From: Liolophura sinensis
Lineage: Eukaryota > Mollusca > Polyplacophora > Chitonida > Chitonidae
Length of the DNA stretch: 64,000 nucleotides
Direction of reading: 5' to 3'
Assembly (NCBI RefSeq): GCF_032854445.1
Contig: NC_088299.1
Coordinates: 2,021,001-2,085,000, forward strand
Part shown: in pieces, positions 48,801 through 60,899 of the stretch
How positions within the stretch are numbered: the stretch's first letter is position 1
Layout: each line of letters starts with the position of its first letter
Made by a program: the position numbers and the translations under genes
The notes under the pieces: model-generated
What the model was told of the DNA's origin: nothing
Database searches by the model: none
Seen by the model: only the letters and a program-made list of their open reading frames with translations

Positions 48801-51800
48801 GTATTTTTGTGTTAGAGATGGTGTCACATTACAGAAGGGATCTTATCTAACTTCCACTCATTTCAGCTGAATGTTTAACCCTTGTAAGTGATTTTTGCCT
48901 GCTGTTCAATTGTACAATTTCCATTTAATTCATAAATCTGTTTTCCAGTTTTATGGCCCCAGAATTGGTGCCCTATGTGTGAGGAAACCTGGAAAGGCCA
49001 CTCCGCTGTACCCGTCACTGTTCGGCGGTGGTCAGGAGAGGAGTTTTAGACCAGGGTAAGTAGCAAAGGTTGTAATCTGCCAGCATTCTCACCTTCTTAA
49101 ATGTTGTCCGTTTCTACTTAGTAAACCTCTCCACCCACGACTAAATGATTATGAAAACTGCAGCAGTACTTGTAAGGATCCACAGTAAAAATATAAATGT
49201 CTTCTCATAGTTAATAAAAAAAACAATGATAAAAAAACTTTAAAATATCTGAAAACAATGGCTCTTTGAAGACTGTTTTGTTTCAGAACAGAGAATACAC
49301 CAATGATTGCTGGATTAGGAAAGGTAATGTTCATTTAACAGCACTTAGCACTATTGTCATGCATGAGTTTATGTTGAATTCAGGAGTTTATTTTAATTCT
49401 TTTTTTCTACAGTTTACAAATGTTGTAATGAAACATTAAAATTTACATTTTTTTTCTTGTAATGCAAGAATTGGTTAGCAATGTGTTACTTTGTTTTAGA
49501 GCCATGAATGGTTATATGCAGACTCGTTATCTGTACATGTTTTAGAGTTCGGTAAGTTAGAAGTAGATCTAATAAATTATTTGATGCGTTCATGCTGTTA
49601 AAATATTACAAAATATGCAAATATGTCTATGCAACTGTGGCAGTTTTTGGAAATTTACTGTTACCTGTTTACTGTTGGATGGCGTAGAATCGTGCAACTA
49701 CATTTATTTTATATGTTTATTTATTTTGGTGGTCTGATATTGCCTCTATAATTGCGATATACATTTAGAGTGCTCCGTATAAGGAAATACGCTTGCCACA
49801 CAGGGGAAAGTTTGACAGTTACTTGCCAAAGGTACTGTGGTTTCCTCCACACATACTACTGCTTGAGGCCTTGTTAGTGAAACATTCTTAGGCTTGGTGT
49901 TAAACATCAACAATAAACAAATGCTTGAAAGCAGTGAGGATTATGAATGGAGAAAAAACAACCTTCATCACCCTTCATCACTCTTCATTACCATTCCATA
50001 CATTTCATTTTTCTGTGTTCACATTTAAAGAATGACAGTGTTAATATAATGTTACTTTAATTTCACAGGCTGCGGAACTGGTAGTTCAAGATTTGGAACG
50101 TTATGAAAAGCACATGAGAGAAATTAGGGAATATTTAGAGAGGAAGTTAAAGGTAGGTCAAGAATTCTGTGAGGTAACAGTGTACGCTTGTACACTTGAG
50201 TTTGTATATCCCACTTGACAACATTTCAGTCATATGACAACAACGAGTCATCCAGTGCATGTGTAGATACTGTATCTTTTTGTGGCAGTGCTGCCGCCAG
50301 GCATGACACTCCACTCATTTTCCATGGGTCAACCAGTCCTGTTTTCTTGCTCCATATTCTCAGTGCTAAGCAGGGAGCTAAGGGTATGATGGACTCACTT
50401 CATGACTGCAGTGACAATTGTTTCCATTTAACAGACTGTAAAATTCAGTACATTCTTATAATATATAGAGGGGCCTCCGTGGCTCAGTCAATTAGCGCAC
50501 TAGCGCAGCGTAATGACCCAGAAGCCTCTCACCAATGCGGTCGCTGTGAGTTCAAGTCAAGCTCATGCTGGCTTCCTCTCCAGCCGTAAGTGGGAAGGTC
50601 TGGTAACCTGCGGATGGTCGTGGGTTTCCCACAGGCTCTGCTCGGTTTCCTCCCACCATAATGCTGGCCACTGTCGTATAAGTGAAATATTCTTGAGTAC
50701 GGCGTAAAACATCAATCAAATAAATAAATAAATATAATATATAGAAGATCTGGATATTGTTTCATGACATGTTACCGTTAATATCGCCTTGTGAGTGGTG
50801 AAAAATAGCCAAGAAAATACAAAAGCCGTTCATGGAATTTAAACTTTGTTCCATGATATTTATTATATATATTATTTAATTTGTATGCATATTTAGGATA
50901 GAGCAAGCGTCAGTGACTTCCATCTCACCACTACTCTTCTTAACTAAGGGAAGTTTAAGCATTCATAGTGAATAAAGTTAAACCAATCAATCAATCAGTC
51001 AGTTATTTTTTGCTATAGTTAAAGATGTCTTTGTAGGTTAATACCTAATGTTGCCTAGAAAAATAATTAAATCAGAATGAATACTGTGAACATTAGACAT
51101 TAATACCACGATCACATCTAGATTAATGATTTATGTAGACTTACATATTTCATTGCAGGAGGAATTTGGTGAAGGCGTTACCTTTAATGGTCGTTTTGAA
51201 AAAAGTTGTCGGATCCCGAACACCTGTAATGTCTCATTTTTAGGAAGAGGCCTGGAAGGTAAGTGTGTGAGATTGACAGCTTGTTAGCAATACTGATCTG
51301 CCATCTTTCATCTTGCATAGTGTGTCAGGCTAGATAGAATAAACATGTTATTGCTTAACTCCCCGCCCCCCCCCAATAATATGAAAAAAGATCAGAAAAA
51401 AACATCTTTTAAATGTTGTAAAATAGTTTTTTTTTATCTTTTTTCGTTACAGGTCATCGAATATTGTCAAAATGCACTAGGTTACAGGCAAGTATTGGAG
51501 CAGCATGCCACGCTCAAAACAGGTTTGTAAAGCAACTAGAAAAGTACTGGGTTAACCTTTTTGTTTACATGAATTTAGTGTTGGTTTTTTCAGTTCAATT
51601 CAGTTCAGTTTTATCATTATTGGTTGATTGTTTTATTTGCCAGGCGAATGGCGGCCAGTATGATCAATAGCCCTGGCCGCATTCAGGGGAGACAAACCTG
51701 ATATGGGATTAAGGGGGACAACTTTGTTTAACGTGAATTTGATTGCTGGGAGAGCTAATAACTGATTGCCTTGTTAATATGATCAACAAACTTTAATTAA

Positions 51801-52277
51801 ATGCTAGTTTCATCAGTCACTATAAAATTATTTTTTCTTAATTTCTTTTTCTATTTACATCAGCCACAGTTTACACCACCTGCTTGTAGGAGATTTGTAA
51901 TTAAAATATAGATTTTTTGTGATCAGTTGCATTCATGAAGTTCGAGTTGTTGATTTTAATGAACAAACAGTTTGAATATCCCACCTAATGAGACCCTAAG
52001 GTAACAGAAGCCAATAGTTTTATGTACCTGAACTACAATATTTGTCAGTGGACCAACTTTACTCCTTTTTGTTTTAAATATTTCCAACATAAACACTCAC
52101 ATCTTTTAAATTCCGTATATTTTCAGACCCTCTCCCATTTTACTGGCCATAGGAATCCCAGAATCTGTGGCAAGAAATGCACTCCGTCTGAGCGTTGGGC
52201 GAGAAACCTCTAGGGATGATATAAATGTGATTGTTACTGATCTGAAAGAAGTCATTCAGTCATTAAGATCTGATTGA
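42820..52277 (+). CDS. SCLY: Selenocysteine lyase
   Basis: Thirteen exons join in frame to 405 residues: 42820-42833, 43240-43349, 44008-44079, 44412-44440, 45040-45196, 45730-45857, 48431-48589, 48949-49055, 49287-49323, 50069-50152, 51159-51258, 51453-51522, 52127-52277. The enzyme is a PLP-dependent class-V aminotransferase-fold lyase that splits selenocysteine to alanine and selenide for selenoprotein recycling in the cytosol. Visible landmarks are [13 protein letters not shown] near the N-terminus, [12 protein letters not shown] (67-78), [22 protein letters not shown], the PLP lysine in TIVGHK (Lys223, the last codon of exon 7), [26 protein letters not shown], and the active-site Cys in SIGAACH (Cys351). 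The C-terminal [11 protein letters not shown] block is complete. It is slightly shorter than human SCLY (445), mainly at the N-terminus. The GAACH context separates it from mitochondrial NFS1. Intron 6 holds a striking tandem array. Confidence 0.93.
44506..44640. repeat. 63-bp tandem duplication in SCLY intron 4
   Basis: Two units plus a partial third start at 44506, 44569 and 44632, sharing 'gacactattgaagcagtcag' and 'cagtctaatgttcattg'. Confidence 0.85.
45821..48345. repeat. 70-bp tandem array in SCLY intron 6, about 36 copies, seeded from exon 6
   Basis: The first unit is the 3' end of SCLY exon 6 plus the start of intron 6. Its words 'tgatgacagctaataatgag' and acaggtgtgatacag|gtgaga recur every 70 bp with few changes, followed by 'tatgagatctaacacttgta' and tgagtgcag. 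Thus most units carry a copy of the exon end (codons for [11 protein letters not shown]) with a GT donor, and many carry an upstream AG. Groups of units recur at offsets of 560, 840 and 1750 bp (8, 12 and 25 units), showing block duplications. The true exon 7 acceptor follows at 48430. Confidence 0.95.
49803..49923 (+). repeat. SINE 3' fragment
   Basis: 'ggtactgtggtttcctccac' ... 'gtgaaacattcttaggcttg' ... 'ttaaacatcaacaataaaca' resembles the 3' half of the main SINE family; it is old and divergent. Confidence 0.5.
50205..50400 (-). repeat. Second SINE family, fragment
   Basis: 'acaacatttcagtcatatga' + 'caacaacgagtcatcc' + 'ttttccatgggtcaaccagt' + 'cagtgctaagcagggagcta' match the element at 54199 in the same order; the tRNA-like head is missing. 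Confidence 0.6.
50469..50732 (+). repeat. Main tRNA-derived SINE, full length
   Basis: Head 'gggcctccgtggctcagtca', body 'ccaatgcggtcgctgtgagt', tail 'aaacatcaatcaaataaata'. It is flanked by identical 12-bp duplications (tataatatatag at 50457-50468 and 50733-50744). It lies in SCLY intron 10. Confidence 0.9.
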
Positions 52278-52592
52278 CGAATGTTCCAGGGTCCACTTGC
52301 AGAAAGTCACCATCAATTTAGCAAAACTTCTTTCCTTAAATATTAATGTTAACTTTGATACAGAAAATCGCTAATGATGAATTTCGAAGCCGAAGTGGCA
52401 TAAGCTAGTTGAAGATCTAGGTTAATTTTCTAAACTGATTTCAAAAGCCCAGATAAACATTATATAATTTTTTAACCATTCAGGGGAAATTTTAAAATCC
52501 TGTAGTGAAAGAGTACATGTACAAGATACACACAGCTTTGGCAAAATATGTTAAATATATGTTTTCTACCTTTATTCTACTTATGGTGCTGA

Positions 52593-52705
52593 AACTCCTA
52601 TTTTGCAAGTAGGATATCATCCTAGTTTCCAAGTAGGATATCATCCTATTTTGCAAGTAGGATATCATCCTAGTTTCCAAGTAGGATATCATTCTAGTTT
52701 CCAAA
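52593..52705. repeat. 25-bp tandem repeat with gatatc core, about 4 copies
   Basis: Units 'tttgcaagtaggatatcatc' / 'tttccaagtaggatatcatc' alternate (cta(t/g)ttt variants), suggesting a 50-bp two-unit step. It lies about 300 bp downstream of the SCLY stop. Confidence 0.85.
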
Positions 52706-52954
52706 CAAACTTTATGTACTCCATTTTTCTAATATGAATAGAACTCTAGTCCCAGAATCATGCAAAATATTATAATACGCAGAGTATGCTAAAATATTTA
52801 GACAGAAAAGGACTTGAATATGGACTTCTGTGTTTGGCTCTGCAGTAGTAAATTTATCTTTTTAAAAATATGTAATATTATTTAAGGAGATTTTTATTTA
52901 GATTATTTTGTACTGGTACTGTATGTATGTATGTATGTAAGTATAGATGTATGT

Positions 52955-53225
52955 ATATGTATAAGTGCTTGGAATTTTATGTTGTCTTCTTGTAGCAGGG
53001 CACCTCCATGCCTCAAAAGCGCTGCTGCTACTGAAGTATCATGCCAAAGATACCAAGCATGAAACCCCACCGGAGGCCAACTAATCACATTTCCTTGCTC
53101 TAACCTCTCAGTGCTGCCAAGCCAAGGCAGCAACATGTGCCATTTTTAAAGTCTTTGGTATTACACCACCCAGGCTTGCTCCCAGGTCCCCGACAGAGGC
53201 CGATGATCTAACCATCAGGCCATCA
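52955..53225 (-). repeat. Second SINE family, reverse, tRNA-like head at right end
   Basis: Read on the minus strand, the head is 'gatggcctgatggttagatc', then 'atcggcctctgtcggggacc'. The body includes 'cgctgctgctactgaagtat' and 'gataccaagcatgaaacccc' (plus-strand wording), shared with the copy at 27970. A short (gtat)n tract flanks it at 52921-52945. Confidence 0.6.
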
Positions 53226-53835
53226 AAACGGTCTATTCTGGCACTGCTAAAATGTATGTATATGATTGAATTTTTAAGAAATTTATTTAATTTTTATATA
53301 TGTTTCAGGAATCTCTTCTCTCTGAAATAGATTTTGAATTGCACAATTACATAAAGATGGTTTGCCTTTCATTAATATGGCATGTACTCTGAGCTTGCCT
53401 TATGAATGAAGATTTTGGGTCACATTGATATGATAAAACTTTGTTATAGTTTATGTTGAATGCAAGAATATTTCACTGACTTGTATAATAATGTTGGTCA
53501 GCTATAAGCATCAGTAAAGTGAACTGGGCAGAACTGGCCCCTAAATTTGCCAGCTACCTGACAAACTTGCTGACCAAGAGATAGCAAAAAATGGAGAACT
53601 GAAATGAAATGTGCACCCTCTTGAAGGGCCAGTCAAGGCAGCGAGAATTGTTCTTGAGCAGTTGGATCAGCACGCTTTCGCTTATGTCATGGGGTTTGAA
53701 CCAACAACCTTTGGGAACATATCATTTGCTTCTAGCACTAGAATAACTAACCCAAAGAGAAACTTGTACCTGCCTGTTCATAGATAGCCACAACATTTCA
53801 ACCTTCTTTAGGTCTGATAACTGGCAAAGAGTACA

Positions 53836-54072
53836 GGGCATGCCAGCATGGGCAATGACACAGGAGCCTCCAACCAATGTGGTCGCTGCGAGTTCAAATT
53901 TCCTCGCCGGCTATACGAGAGCAGGTCTGTCAGCAACCTGCGGATGGTTGTGGGTTTCCCCAGGGCCCTGTCCGATTTCCTTGCACCATAAAGCTTGCTG
54001 TTGTTGTGTAAGTGAAATATTCTTGAGTATGGCATAAAACACCAATCAAATAAATAAACAAACAAATAAATA
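53836..54072 (+). repeat. Main SINE, divergent
   Basis: From 'gggcaatgacacaggagcct' through 'gtggtcgctgcgagttcaaa' and 'tgtcagcaacctgcggatgg' to an (aaat/caaa)n tail. The tRNA head is worn. Confidence 0.8.
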
Positions 54073-54198
54073 AATCAGTTCTCAGGCAGAGAATCAACCA
54101 GCAGGACTCTTCTAGATATCAATGCTGCAGTTAACCTCGCCCTGATCGCAGCGCGACTCTGGAGGTGACAGTTTGAGCCATTGTTACATCATAAATGA

Positions 54199-54561
54199 GT
54201 GAGTGAGTGCTTGGGGTTTAACGTCGTACTCAACAATTTTTCAGTCATATGACGACGAAGGAATCATTAGGGTGCATGCACGTGTAATGTGCCTCCTTGT
54301 TGCAGGACGGATTTCCACCGCTCTTTTATTTAGTGCTGCATCACTGAGACGACTTACCGAAGGCAAGTAAGCCGCCCCGCCCGAGCCATTATACTGATAC
54401 GGGTCAACCAGTCGTTGCACTATCCCCTTCATGCTGAACGCCAAGCGAGGAAGTTACAACTTCCTCTTTTAAAGTCTTAGGTGTGACTCGACCAAGGATT
54501 GATCCTGGATCTACCGGTCCCGAAGCGGACGCTCTACCAACTGTGCTATCCGGGCCGGTCC
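54199..54561 (-). repeat. Second SINE family, best copy
   Basis: On the minus strand it starts with a tRNA-like head: 'gaccggcccggatagcacag', 'ttggtagagcgtccgcttcg', and a B-box-like 'ccttggtcgagtcaca'. It ends with '...cttggggtttaacgtcgtac' (plus wording) at 54205-54232. Flanks acatcataaatga (54186-54198) and acaccataaatga (54562-54574) are a 13-bp target duplication with one mismatch. Confidence 0.85.
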
Positions 54562-54599
54562 ACACCATAAATGAATTGTAAACATATCAGTTTGTGCTG

Positions 54600-57500
54600 T
54601 AATGTTGTAATGTTATAATGTCATACTGTTTTTAATGTGACAGTGTCAAATCGCAGGAAACATTGTGTGTCGATAAAATGGCATCAAGGTCCTACTGCCA
54701 GGTCCCCAAAAATTAGGGTAGGATGGCCTGTTGGGTTTTAAATCAGTGGCCTTTGGGACCGAAGCCTGCACATATTCCACTAGCCCAGGGGAAATTTCCA
54801 CCGACATTCTACCTGGCACTTGTAATTCAATGGCTTTATTAGAATTGCACATGATTAAACATAGGGTGGTATCAGCATAGTGTTTGGGGTAGGTTAGTGT
54901 GGATTGAGTTACAATATTAAAGGTTAAAAGTCTGTCAGGGAATGCATAAAAAGTACAACATAATAAAGCTATGGTACGTTTATGACATGCACATATTGCT
55001 GTACACAAAGTTATGAAGTAACAGCTTGTTGCAGTTCAGATTCTGTGTGCCTTTGTAAAGCAACGAAAAGCACTCGTTTTTTAATTTGATTCTGATAAAC
55101 AGAAATGACAGTTAACGGTGTAAAAAATTAACGACTTGGTGGAACTTAATAAAAGGGCAGTATAAAAGTACATCACATTTACATATAAGCATGCAAACTT
55201 GTATATCATGTAACAAAAAGCTCCAAATTGCTTACAATGTGGTCGTAGAGATACATAGAAGATATAAACTTGCTTTAAAAGCAATTTCAAATAATAAATC
55301 GTAAACTTTTTAAAATGTTAACAAAGCTGACCAGATATAAACGAAGACAACAAACACATATACCAGTACATATAATGTGTTTAACAACACAATAAGTCTT
55401 GCCACAAGTTCTAAATGAGCAAATTATTAAAAAAACAACAACAGTTTACATGCAATATACATGTACAACATGAATATGAAACATTTTTTACCTCTTCAAA
55501 AGATTCAAAATTTGACCATGCTGAAGAGAATCAAAAAATAACACTAAGTTAAAAGATTGGTACAAAAAAAATGTGGTATTTTAATGGAGATGTACTTTGT
55601 TTGGCATATTTAAATCACCTTATTTTAGGTGACTAGCAGAACAATCAACAAGCATTTTATTAACAAATTAAGTACAAGAACTTTGTACTAAACACCAACC
55701 TAACAACAATGTTATATACAATCTAAACAAGTTCAGAAGTAAAATGAACCCATTGGTTGTTAGAAGCTGAACTCTTTGTAAGAAATGACCATTTATTAAA
55801 AATAAATATATTTAAAAAAAATAAAAGAAAAAGGTAAATTGCTCTTTGACATTGTCTGAGTTTTGATCTTTGAGACAAATCACAGGCCTGCAAGCACTCA
55901 TGATGACAACTTTGAGATTTCAAAGGAAAAGCATATTAAACTTCATATTCTGTTCTGTAAATTGAAGCTTCAAAGATTTAATTACGAAAACATCAAAGTT
56001 CTCTGGTGTTGAATACTAACTCTCTTATGTGTCTAATCTACCCTAATTCCTCAACTTTTTCTCACATGAAAGAGCAACTTTCAGTGCAATGTATGCACCT
56101 TTTTCATTTGATTTTAGAGACAAAACTACATTGGTTGGGTTGGCCAATTTCAGAGCTTCACAAAAAGTTTTATGAGTCACAAAATAATGCCCTCAAAATA
56201 TGCTTAAAGAAACACCTTGCAGAGATGCAAAAAGGTTGAAGAATTTACAGTAAAATAAAAGTTTTTTCAGGCACCCTAAATAAGACCTTCTTCAACTCTG
56301 CTGGTTTCATAAAGGAGTTAATTCATACGTCTGTTGGAGGCAATATAAAACCTGAGTTTTTACATAAATATCACCAAGAGGCCTTTCCAGAATGATTTTT
56401 ACAAAACAAACTTATTATTTTTGCTTAAACCTCTTTTCATGGCTTTTTAAAAAAAAAAAAAGCTATAATCTAAAATATTGGCAGACATGAGTCAAACAAA
56501 ATGTCAAGAAGGCTGATTCTAAAAACTAGATTTAATTGGTGTACTGGCCAATTTACTGGCTGATCAGGCAGGCATGCAAAACTTGAGCAATGTGCCATGA
56601 AGCATCTTCGCAATGGAATGCCTAGGACGTTCATACGAGAAAGTGCAATTTCTGTGCACATTTCCTTTATGGGGATAATTGTTCTTTAACTTTAAAGGGA
56701 GCCTATTGGCTAAATCAAAGATTATTGTGAAGGAAATTTGAAGACACAATGAACACTGAACAGAAAGATTTAGCAGTCACCAATATATATATACCTCTGG
56801 TTTACAAAATTCATAGTTTCTACACAACAATTACTGTATTGATGCATACATACAGAACTAAACATGAAATGTCCATGGATACGTGAAAGCAAATTTATAC
56901 ATGTACTGTAATCGGGAATATATCTTTTGTGTGATATGTGATATGGTATGTTTGACTAATAAAATACTGTGAAAAGATTTTCACCCAGTACCACTTGAAA
57001 ACCTGTACTCAGGGGGTGGGGTATGCGAAGGTAAGCGGAACGACTATCCTCGCCAATTATAGACATGTTTCCTGAGACTGCATGCTCTGAGATTTCAGAT
57101 GTCAGGAGAGACATAATGGTCTCTTGAGAAAATGTGTCCACAAAGAAGTCTGATTGTCCATGATCCTATTTTATCTCAAAAACTTGTGAATAAGAATAAG
57201 ACCCTATTTAAGAGTATGTTGGTTGGGTTACATCCACTATTTCTAATGATGGCCTGATGATGATCACAAGCTAACAACGTTTTCCTCTGGCATTGGGTCT
57301 TGTCAAGGAACAGACATTTACAAAGACTTTCAGCAGGAAAGAAGTAAATTTGCATGGTTGGTCACTTTATGGAAATTAAATGAAGCACTGGAAAACTTGA
57401 GAGAACAATTGTTTTTTAGTAGGTGGTTCGTGGAATAAAAGCAGGAATGAGCCGAGGCTGTATACAAGAAATATTTCTACATATTTTATGAATGAACTCT

Positions 57501-58544
57501 CCACATTACCATATGACAATATGATACACCGTATATCTATCTGCCTACTCATACATGAAATCTGTAATTATTACAGTTAAAAATAAAATTCCTGAACATA
57601 TGATAATCAGCAGGTGTATCAGTGATGAACCCATGTGAAAACATTAAAGTACAGAAATGATGGAATTTATCAGTATTAATGACTGAGTTACATGTAGGTT
57701 TAATGATGACACAATTACATTTTTCTTGTTTTACCTCCACCAGTAAAAAGAATTGAAGTCAGTACATTTTATTCTAGTGATATGTTTCCAGGCGGACTAT
57801 TCATAATGTGTCAGACAATTATATTTACTGGCAATATATTTCATAAAAAAAATTGAAATTACATGTACATAATTTAATTATATAAACAAAAACTTCATGA
57901 ATTTCATTAACAACCATATTTGTCTTCACAGACCGTAATAGCCACTCCCTCCAGAGATATATAAAAGAGGTTACCTTACAGCTTGGGCCCACTTTGACAA
58001 CATTTTGTGAACATTTCTCTAAAATAACGTTGCCTTGGCCCTTACATATCCTCTCGTTTTAGAGAGTGTGATCAAGGTTAAAGCATAGGACTGCTCTCCA
58101 AATGGCATAAACAAGAGGCCTAACTTCATTTGACGAGGGTATACGCTGGGGTTTTTTGCAAAAAACATAATTCAACACAAACTCAATAAAACTTGAAAAA
58201 TAAAGTTTCCAAAATTACTAAACTGGGATGGATTGTAACTTTTTAACACTATAAATACAGGTAGTACAGGTAGGAGTCTGATATATACTGAAAGGTAACA
58301 ATTTGAGCCTTTCTTGGTAAACACAGAAAATTTAATTTGATAATGGAAATGAATTTGGAAAGTTGTGAAAAGTGGGCCCTGTTTTGATGATTCTGTATCA
58401 ATCAATTTGGAGATGTCACAAAGCAAAATTAGCACTGCTCCTCCCTCCTTCTCAACAAGTTTACGTATTAAAGCAGTTATGTCATGTGATAAAGGTACAT
58501 ATACCTCTGCTACTGGAATGTTATTTTGCCACTCCAGCTGACTG
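54600..58544. other. No gene seen
   Basis: AT-rich intergenic DNA, plus presumably the XXYLT1 3'UTR at its right end. No exon, RNA gene or full repeat is recognised. Confidence 0.45.
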
Positions 58545-60759
58545 TCAATCAACAGGAATGGGTGTGTCACAGTTTCCATGGTATATATGGACTGTGCCAG
58601 TACAGTTATAATATCTGTCAAACACACTCTGATAGCCTTTGTTCTTCCACCACTGGCACAGCTGTCTATTCCAGTTACATGGCAATGTATAAAACAACTC
58701 CATATGCTCCATCGAGACCAAAGTGAAGAAATCTTGGTCTCCCAAATGTCCCTTGAAAATGTATTTTTTGGCGAGATCTTCTACCCTGCTCGCATCCAGT
58801 AAATCATTGTAGAGTTTTGACTGCCGCATACGCTGTAAATCCAGGAGCAACACGCCGCTGTTGTATCCTGGGTGCCCATTGGGCAAGGATTCTCCAACGG
58901 ATGTACCTGGGTGCTTGTCACGATATATCTGGAATGTATGTCTGTACACAGGCTGCTGTTCGTGAGCTAGCCCTATGACATTTGACTCTTGAAAGTTTGA
59001 AAACTCTGCATATAAATCGCTGACATCGGCGTTGAACTTGAGATCAGCATCCAGCATGATGACTTTGTCAAGTGTATTGGGCAGGACTTTGTGAAGGGCC
59101 AGCGAGAGGAAAAACAAAGGATGGCTGTAGTAGTTTCCTGGTTTATAGCTAAACTGACGCTGCATAGCCTGCACCATTGGGCTGAGACGATTAGCCAGGG
59201 TCATGACATCCTGACGAATTATCTGAAACAGGAAGGATAATAATGATTTAACCTTTAACCTCTGCTAACTTTGTTAAAACTCTTACTACCAATATTTTAT
59301 TTGATTCACTTAATTGTTATTTTAACACCATAATTAAGATAATGGCAGTCCATTTTATGGGTTGAGATGATTAGCCAGGGTCATGACATCCTGACGAATT
59401 ATCTGAAACAGATATGATAATAATTATTACTGATTTAACCTTTAACCTCTGCAAACTTCATTAAAAAACCTTACTATTTTGTTTGATTTGTTTTAACACA
59501 ATAATCAAGAACTTTTCACTTCTGTATCAACAGAAGTCAGCTTCATGTGTGGAGGAAGCTGGAGAATTTGGGTTAAACCACTGGCACTTGGCCAGTTACT
59601 GAACTTTCAACTTACGTGTGATCATGGTGATGTACAGATAGGCATACCATACTGATGGACAAGTTATTAGGTTGGGCAAAATTTTTTTCGGCCAAACCAT
59701 TGTCAGAGCACACCCCATTTAAAAACCCGATGCAATTTAATGCCTTTGTCAAATATTTTGAGGAAGGTAGAGTAGTGTGTCTCTTTCGAGCATTGTCAAA
59801 GAATCTCATGAAGATGCTGCTTGAAAAATAGCCGATAGACATCGTTCTTGCGGTAAATCAGCGGACGCAAACCATCAGGTTTTTAACTGGAGCAAGCTTT
59901 GATGTTGATTGGGGCTATCTTGGGCAAAAACAGGCAACATATTGTCAGAGCAATCTCAGACTTCAGACAATTAAGTGGTCCTCAACGAATGTTAGACAGT
60001 GCAAATGGCCCAATGAAGGTCGCTGACTGCTGATTGTCACTAATTACCCATTAGCAGTCACAGCAGGAGAATTTACAAATTCCCTGTTCAAGTCCGGTTT
60101 GAACCTGCCTCATCGTCTATATATTTTACTTTACTATAACCTTTACATCGCTCACTCCCAGATTACATGTATACTCATACATTTGAAATAGCTTGCATAT
60201 ACAAATGCATAATCTGTAGCATTTAAATGTAATTATTCATGTAATTAACTCAAATGAAAAAGTATGACAAAGTCAAACTTACTCGGTGCTGTCTATCTGT
60301 CACTCTAGTTGACCTAGATTGGAAGTCCAGTAGATACTTGTTGGCTATGGCCCAACTTTTTTCATCTCCAATAATGTGCAGTGCTACTGGAATTGATGTA
60401 TGCGTCAACATCGACTCTAAACAAATTTTGAATTTCTTTTGTAAGTCACTTTTCTTTTCTACATTTGTAAACGGGAGGATGACATTTACTTCAAATGCCG
60501 TAACCTCATAATGTTTGCGCAGAGTTATCTGCCCTTGGTCTACCACGTCAACTACATCTTTCTCTGCAACTGTTCGCCGTTTGTCAACATCATCTTCACG
60601 CTGAATTTTCCCCCTTTCTGGGACGATAGTTCCACTCCTTCCGCTCTTATAGAACAGATACACATTGGCAATGACTACACTGATGACAAAAATGAGCTGT
60701 GCTTGTCGAGATCTGAGAATTTGAGCTAAGAGTTGTCTGCGTCCACCGACCATTGTCAT
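58545..60759 (-). CDS. XXYLT1: Xyloside xylosyltransferase 1
   Basis: Two exons on the minus strand (60759-60283 and 59222-58545) join in phase 0 to 384 residues, close to the human length (393). The N-terminus is a type II membrane anchor (basic GGRRQLLAQILRSR, then hydrophobic residues about 21-37), followed by a stem and a GT8-type catalytic domain. Landmarks: NVILPFTNVEKK start of the domain, VIMLDADLKF with the metal-binding DxD (Asp217, Asp219), IGLAHEQQPVYRHTF, GHPGYNSGVLLLDL, FKGHLGDQDFFT, CNWNRQLCQWW and the C-terminal VYHGN-like VHIYHGNCDTPIP. The family adds the second xylose to O-glucose-xylose on EGF repeats of Notch and clotting factors in the ER. Donor (ccga|gtaagt) and acceptor (ctgtttcag) are clean. 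The acceptor region is tandemly duplicated in the intron. The start is the first of two Mets (MTMV). Confidence 0.92.
59180..59513. repeat. Tandem duplication of XXYLT1 exon-2 acceptor region
   Basis: About 180 bp (59180-59360: first 43 bases of exon 2, its acceptor and upstream intron) is repeated at 59361-59513. The words 'ttagccagggtcatgacatc' and 'ctgacgaattatctgaaaca' are identical in both. The outer copy is a partial decoy exon, upstream of the real one in transcript order. Confidence 0.9.
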
Positions 60760-60841
60760 AGTTGCATGAACATATCTGAAGAAAGGTACCAGTCAGCGAT
60801 TGTAAACACTGACTTCGCAGCACCAATACGCTTTTAATCGG

Positions 60842-60880
60842 CTGCCTGCTTATTTTAGGGCTGCCTGCTTATTTTAGGTC
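60842..60880. repeat. Short direct repeat
   Basis: 'gctgcctgcttattttaggg' occurs twice in tandem (19-20 bp unit) upstream of the XXYLT1 start. Confidence 0.8.
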
Positions 60881-60899
60881 TGCCAACAGACTATGCTTT

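Noticed and set aside
42820-52277. NFS1/IscS cysteine desulfurase instead of SCLY
   Set aside because: The active-site Cys context (SIGAACH), the extended [13 protein letters not shown] region and the [12 protein letters not shown] block fit selenocysteine lyase; no mitochondrial leader is seen.
52492-52704. Repeat-containing minus-strand frame (METRMISYLE...)
   Set aside because: Product of the 25-bp tandem repeat; no gene context.
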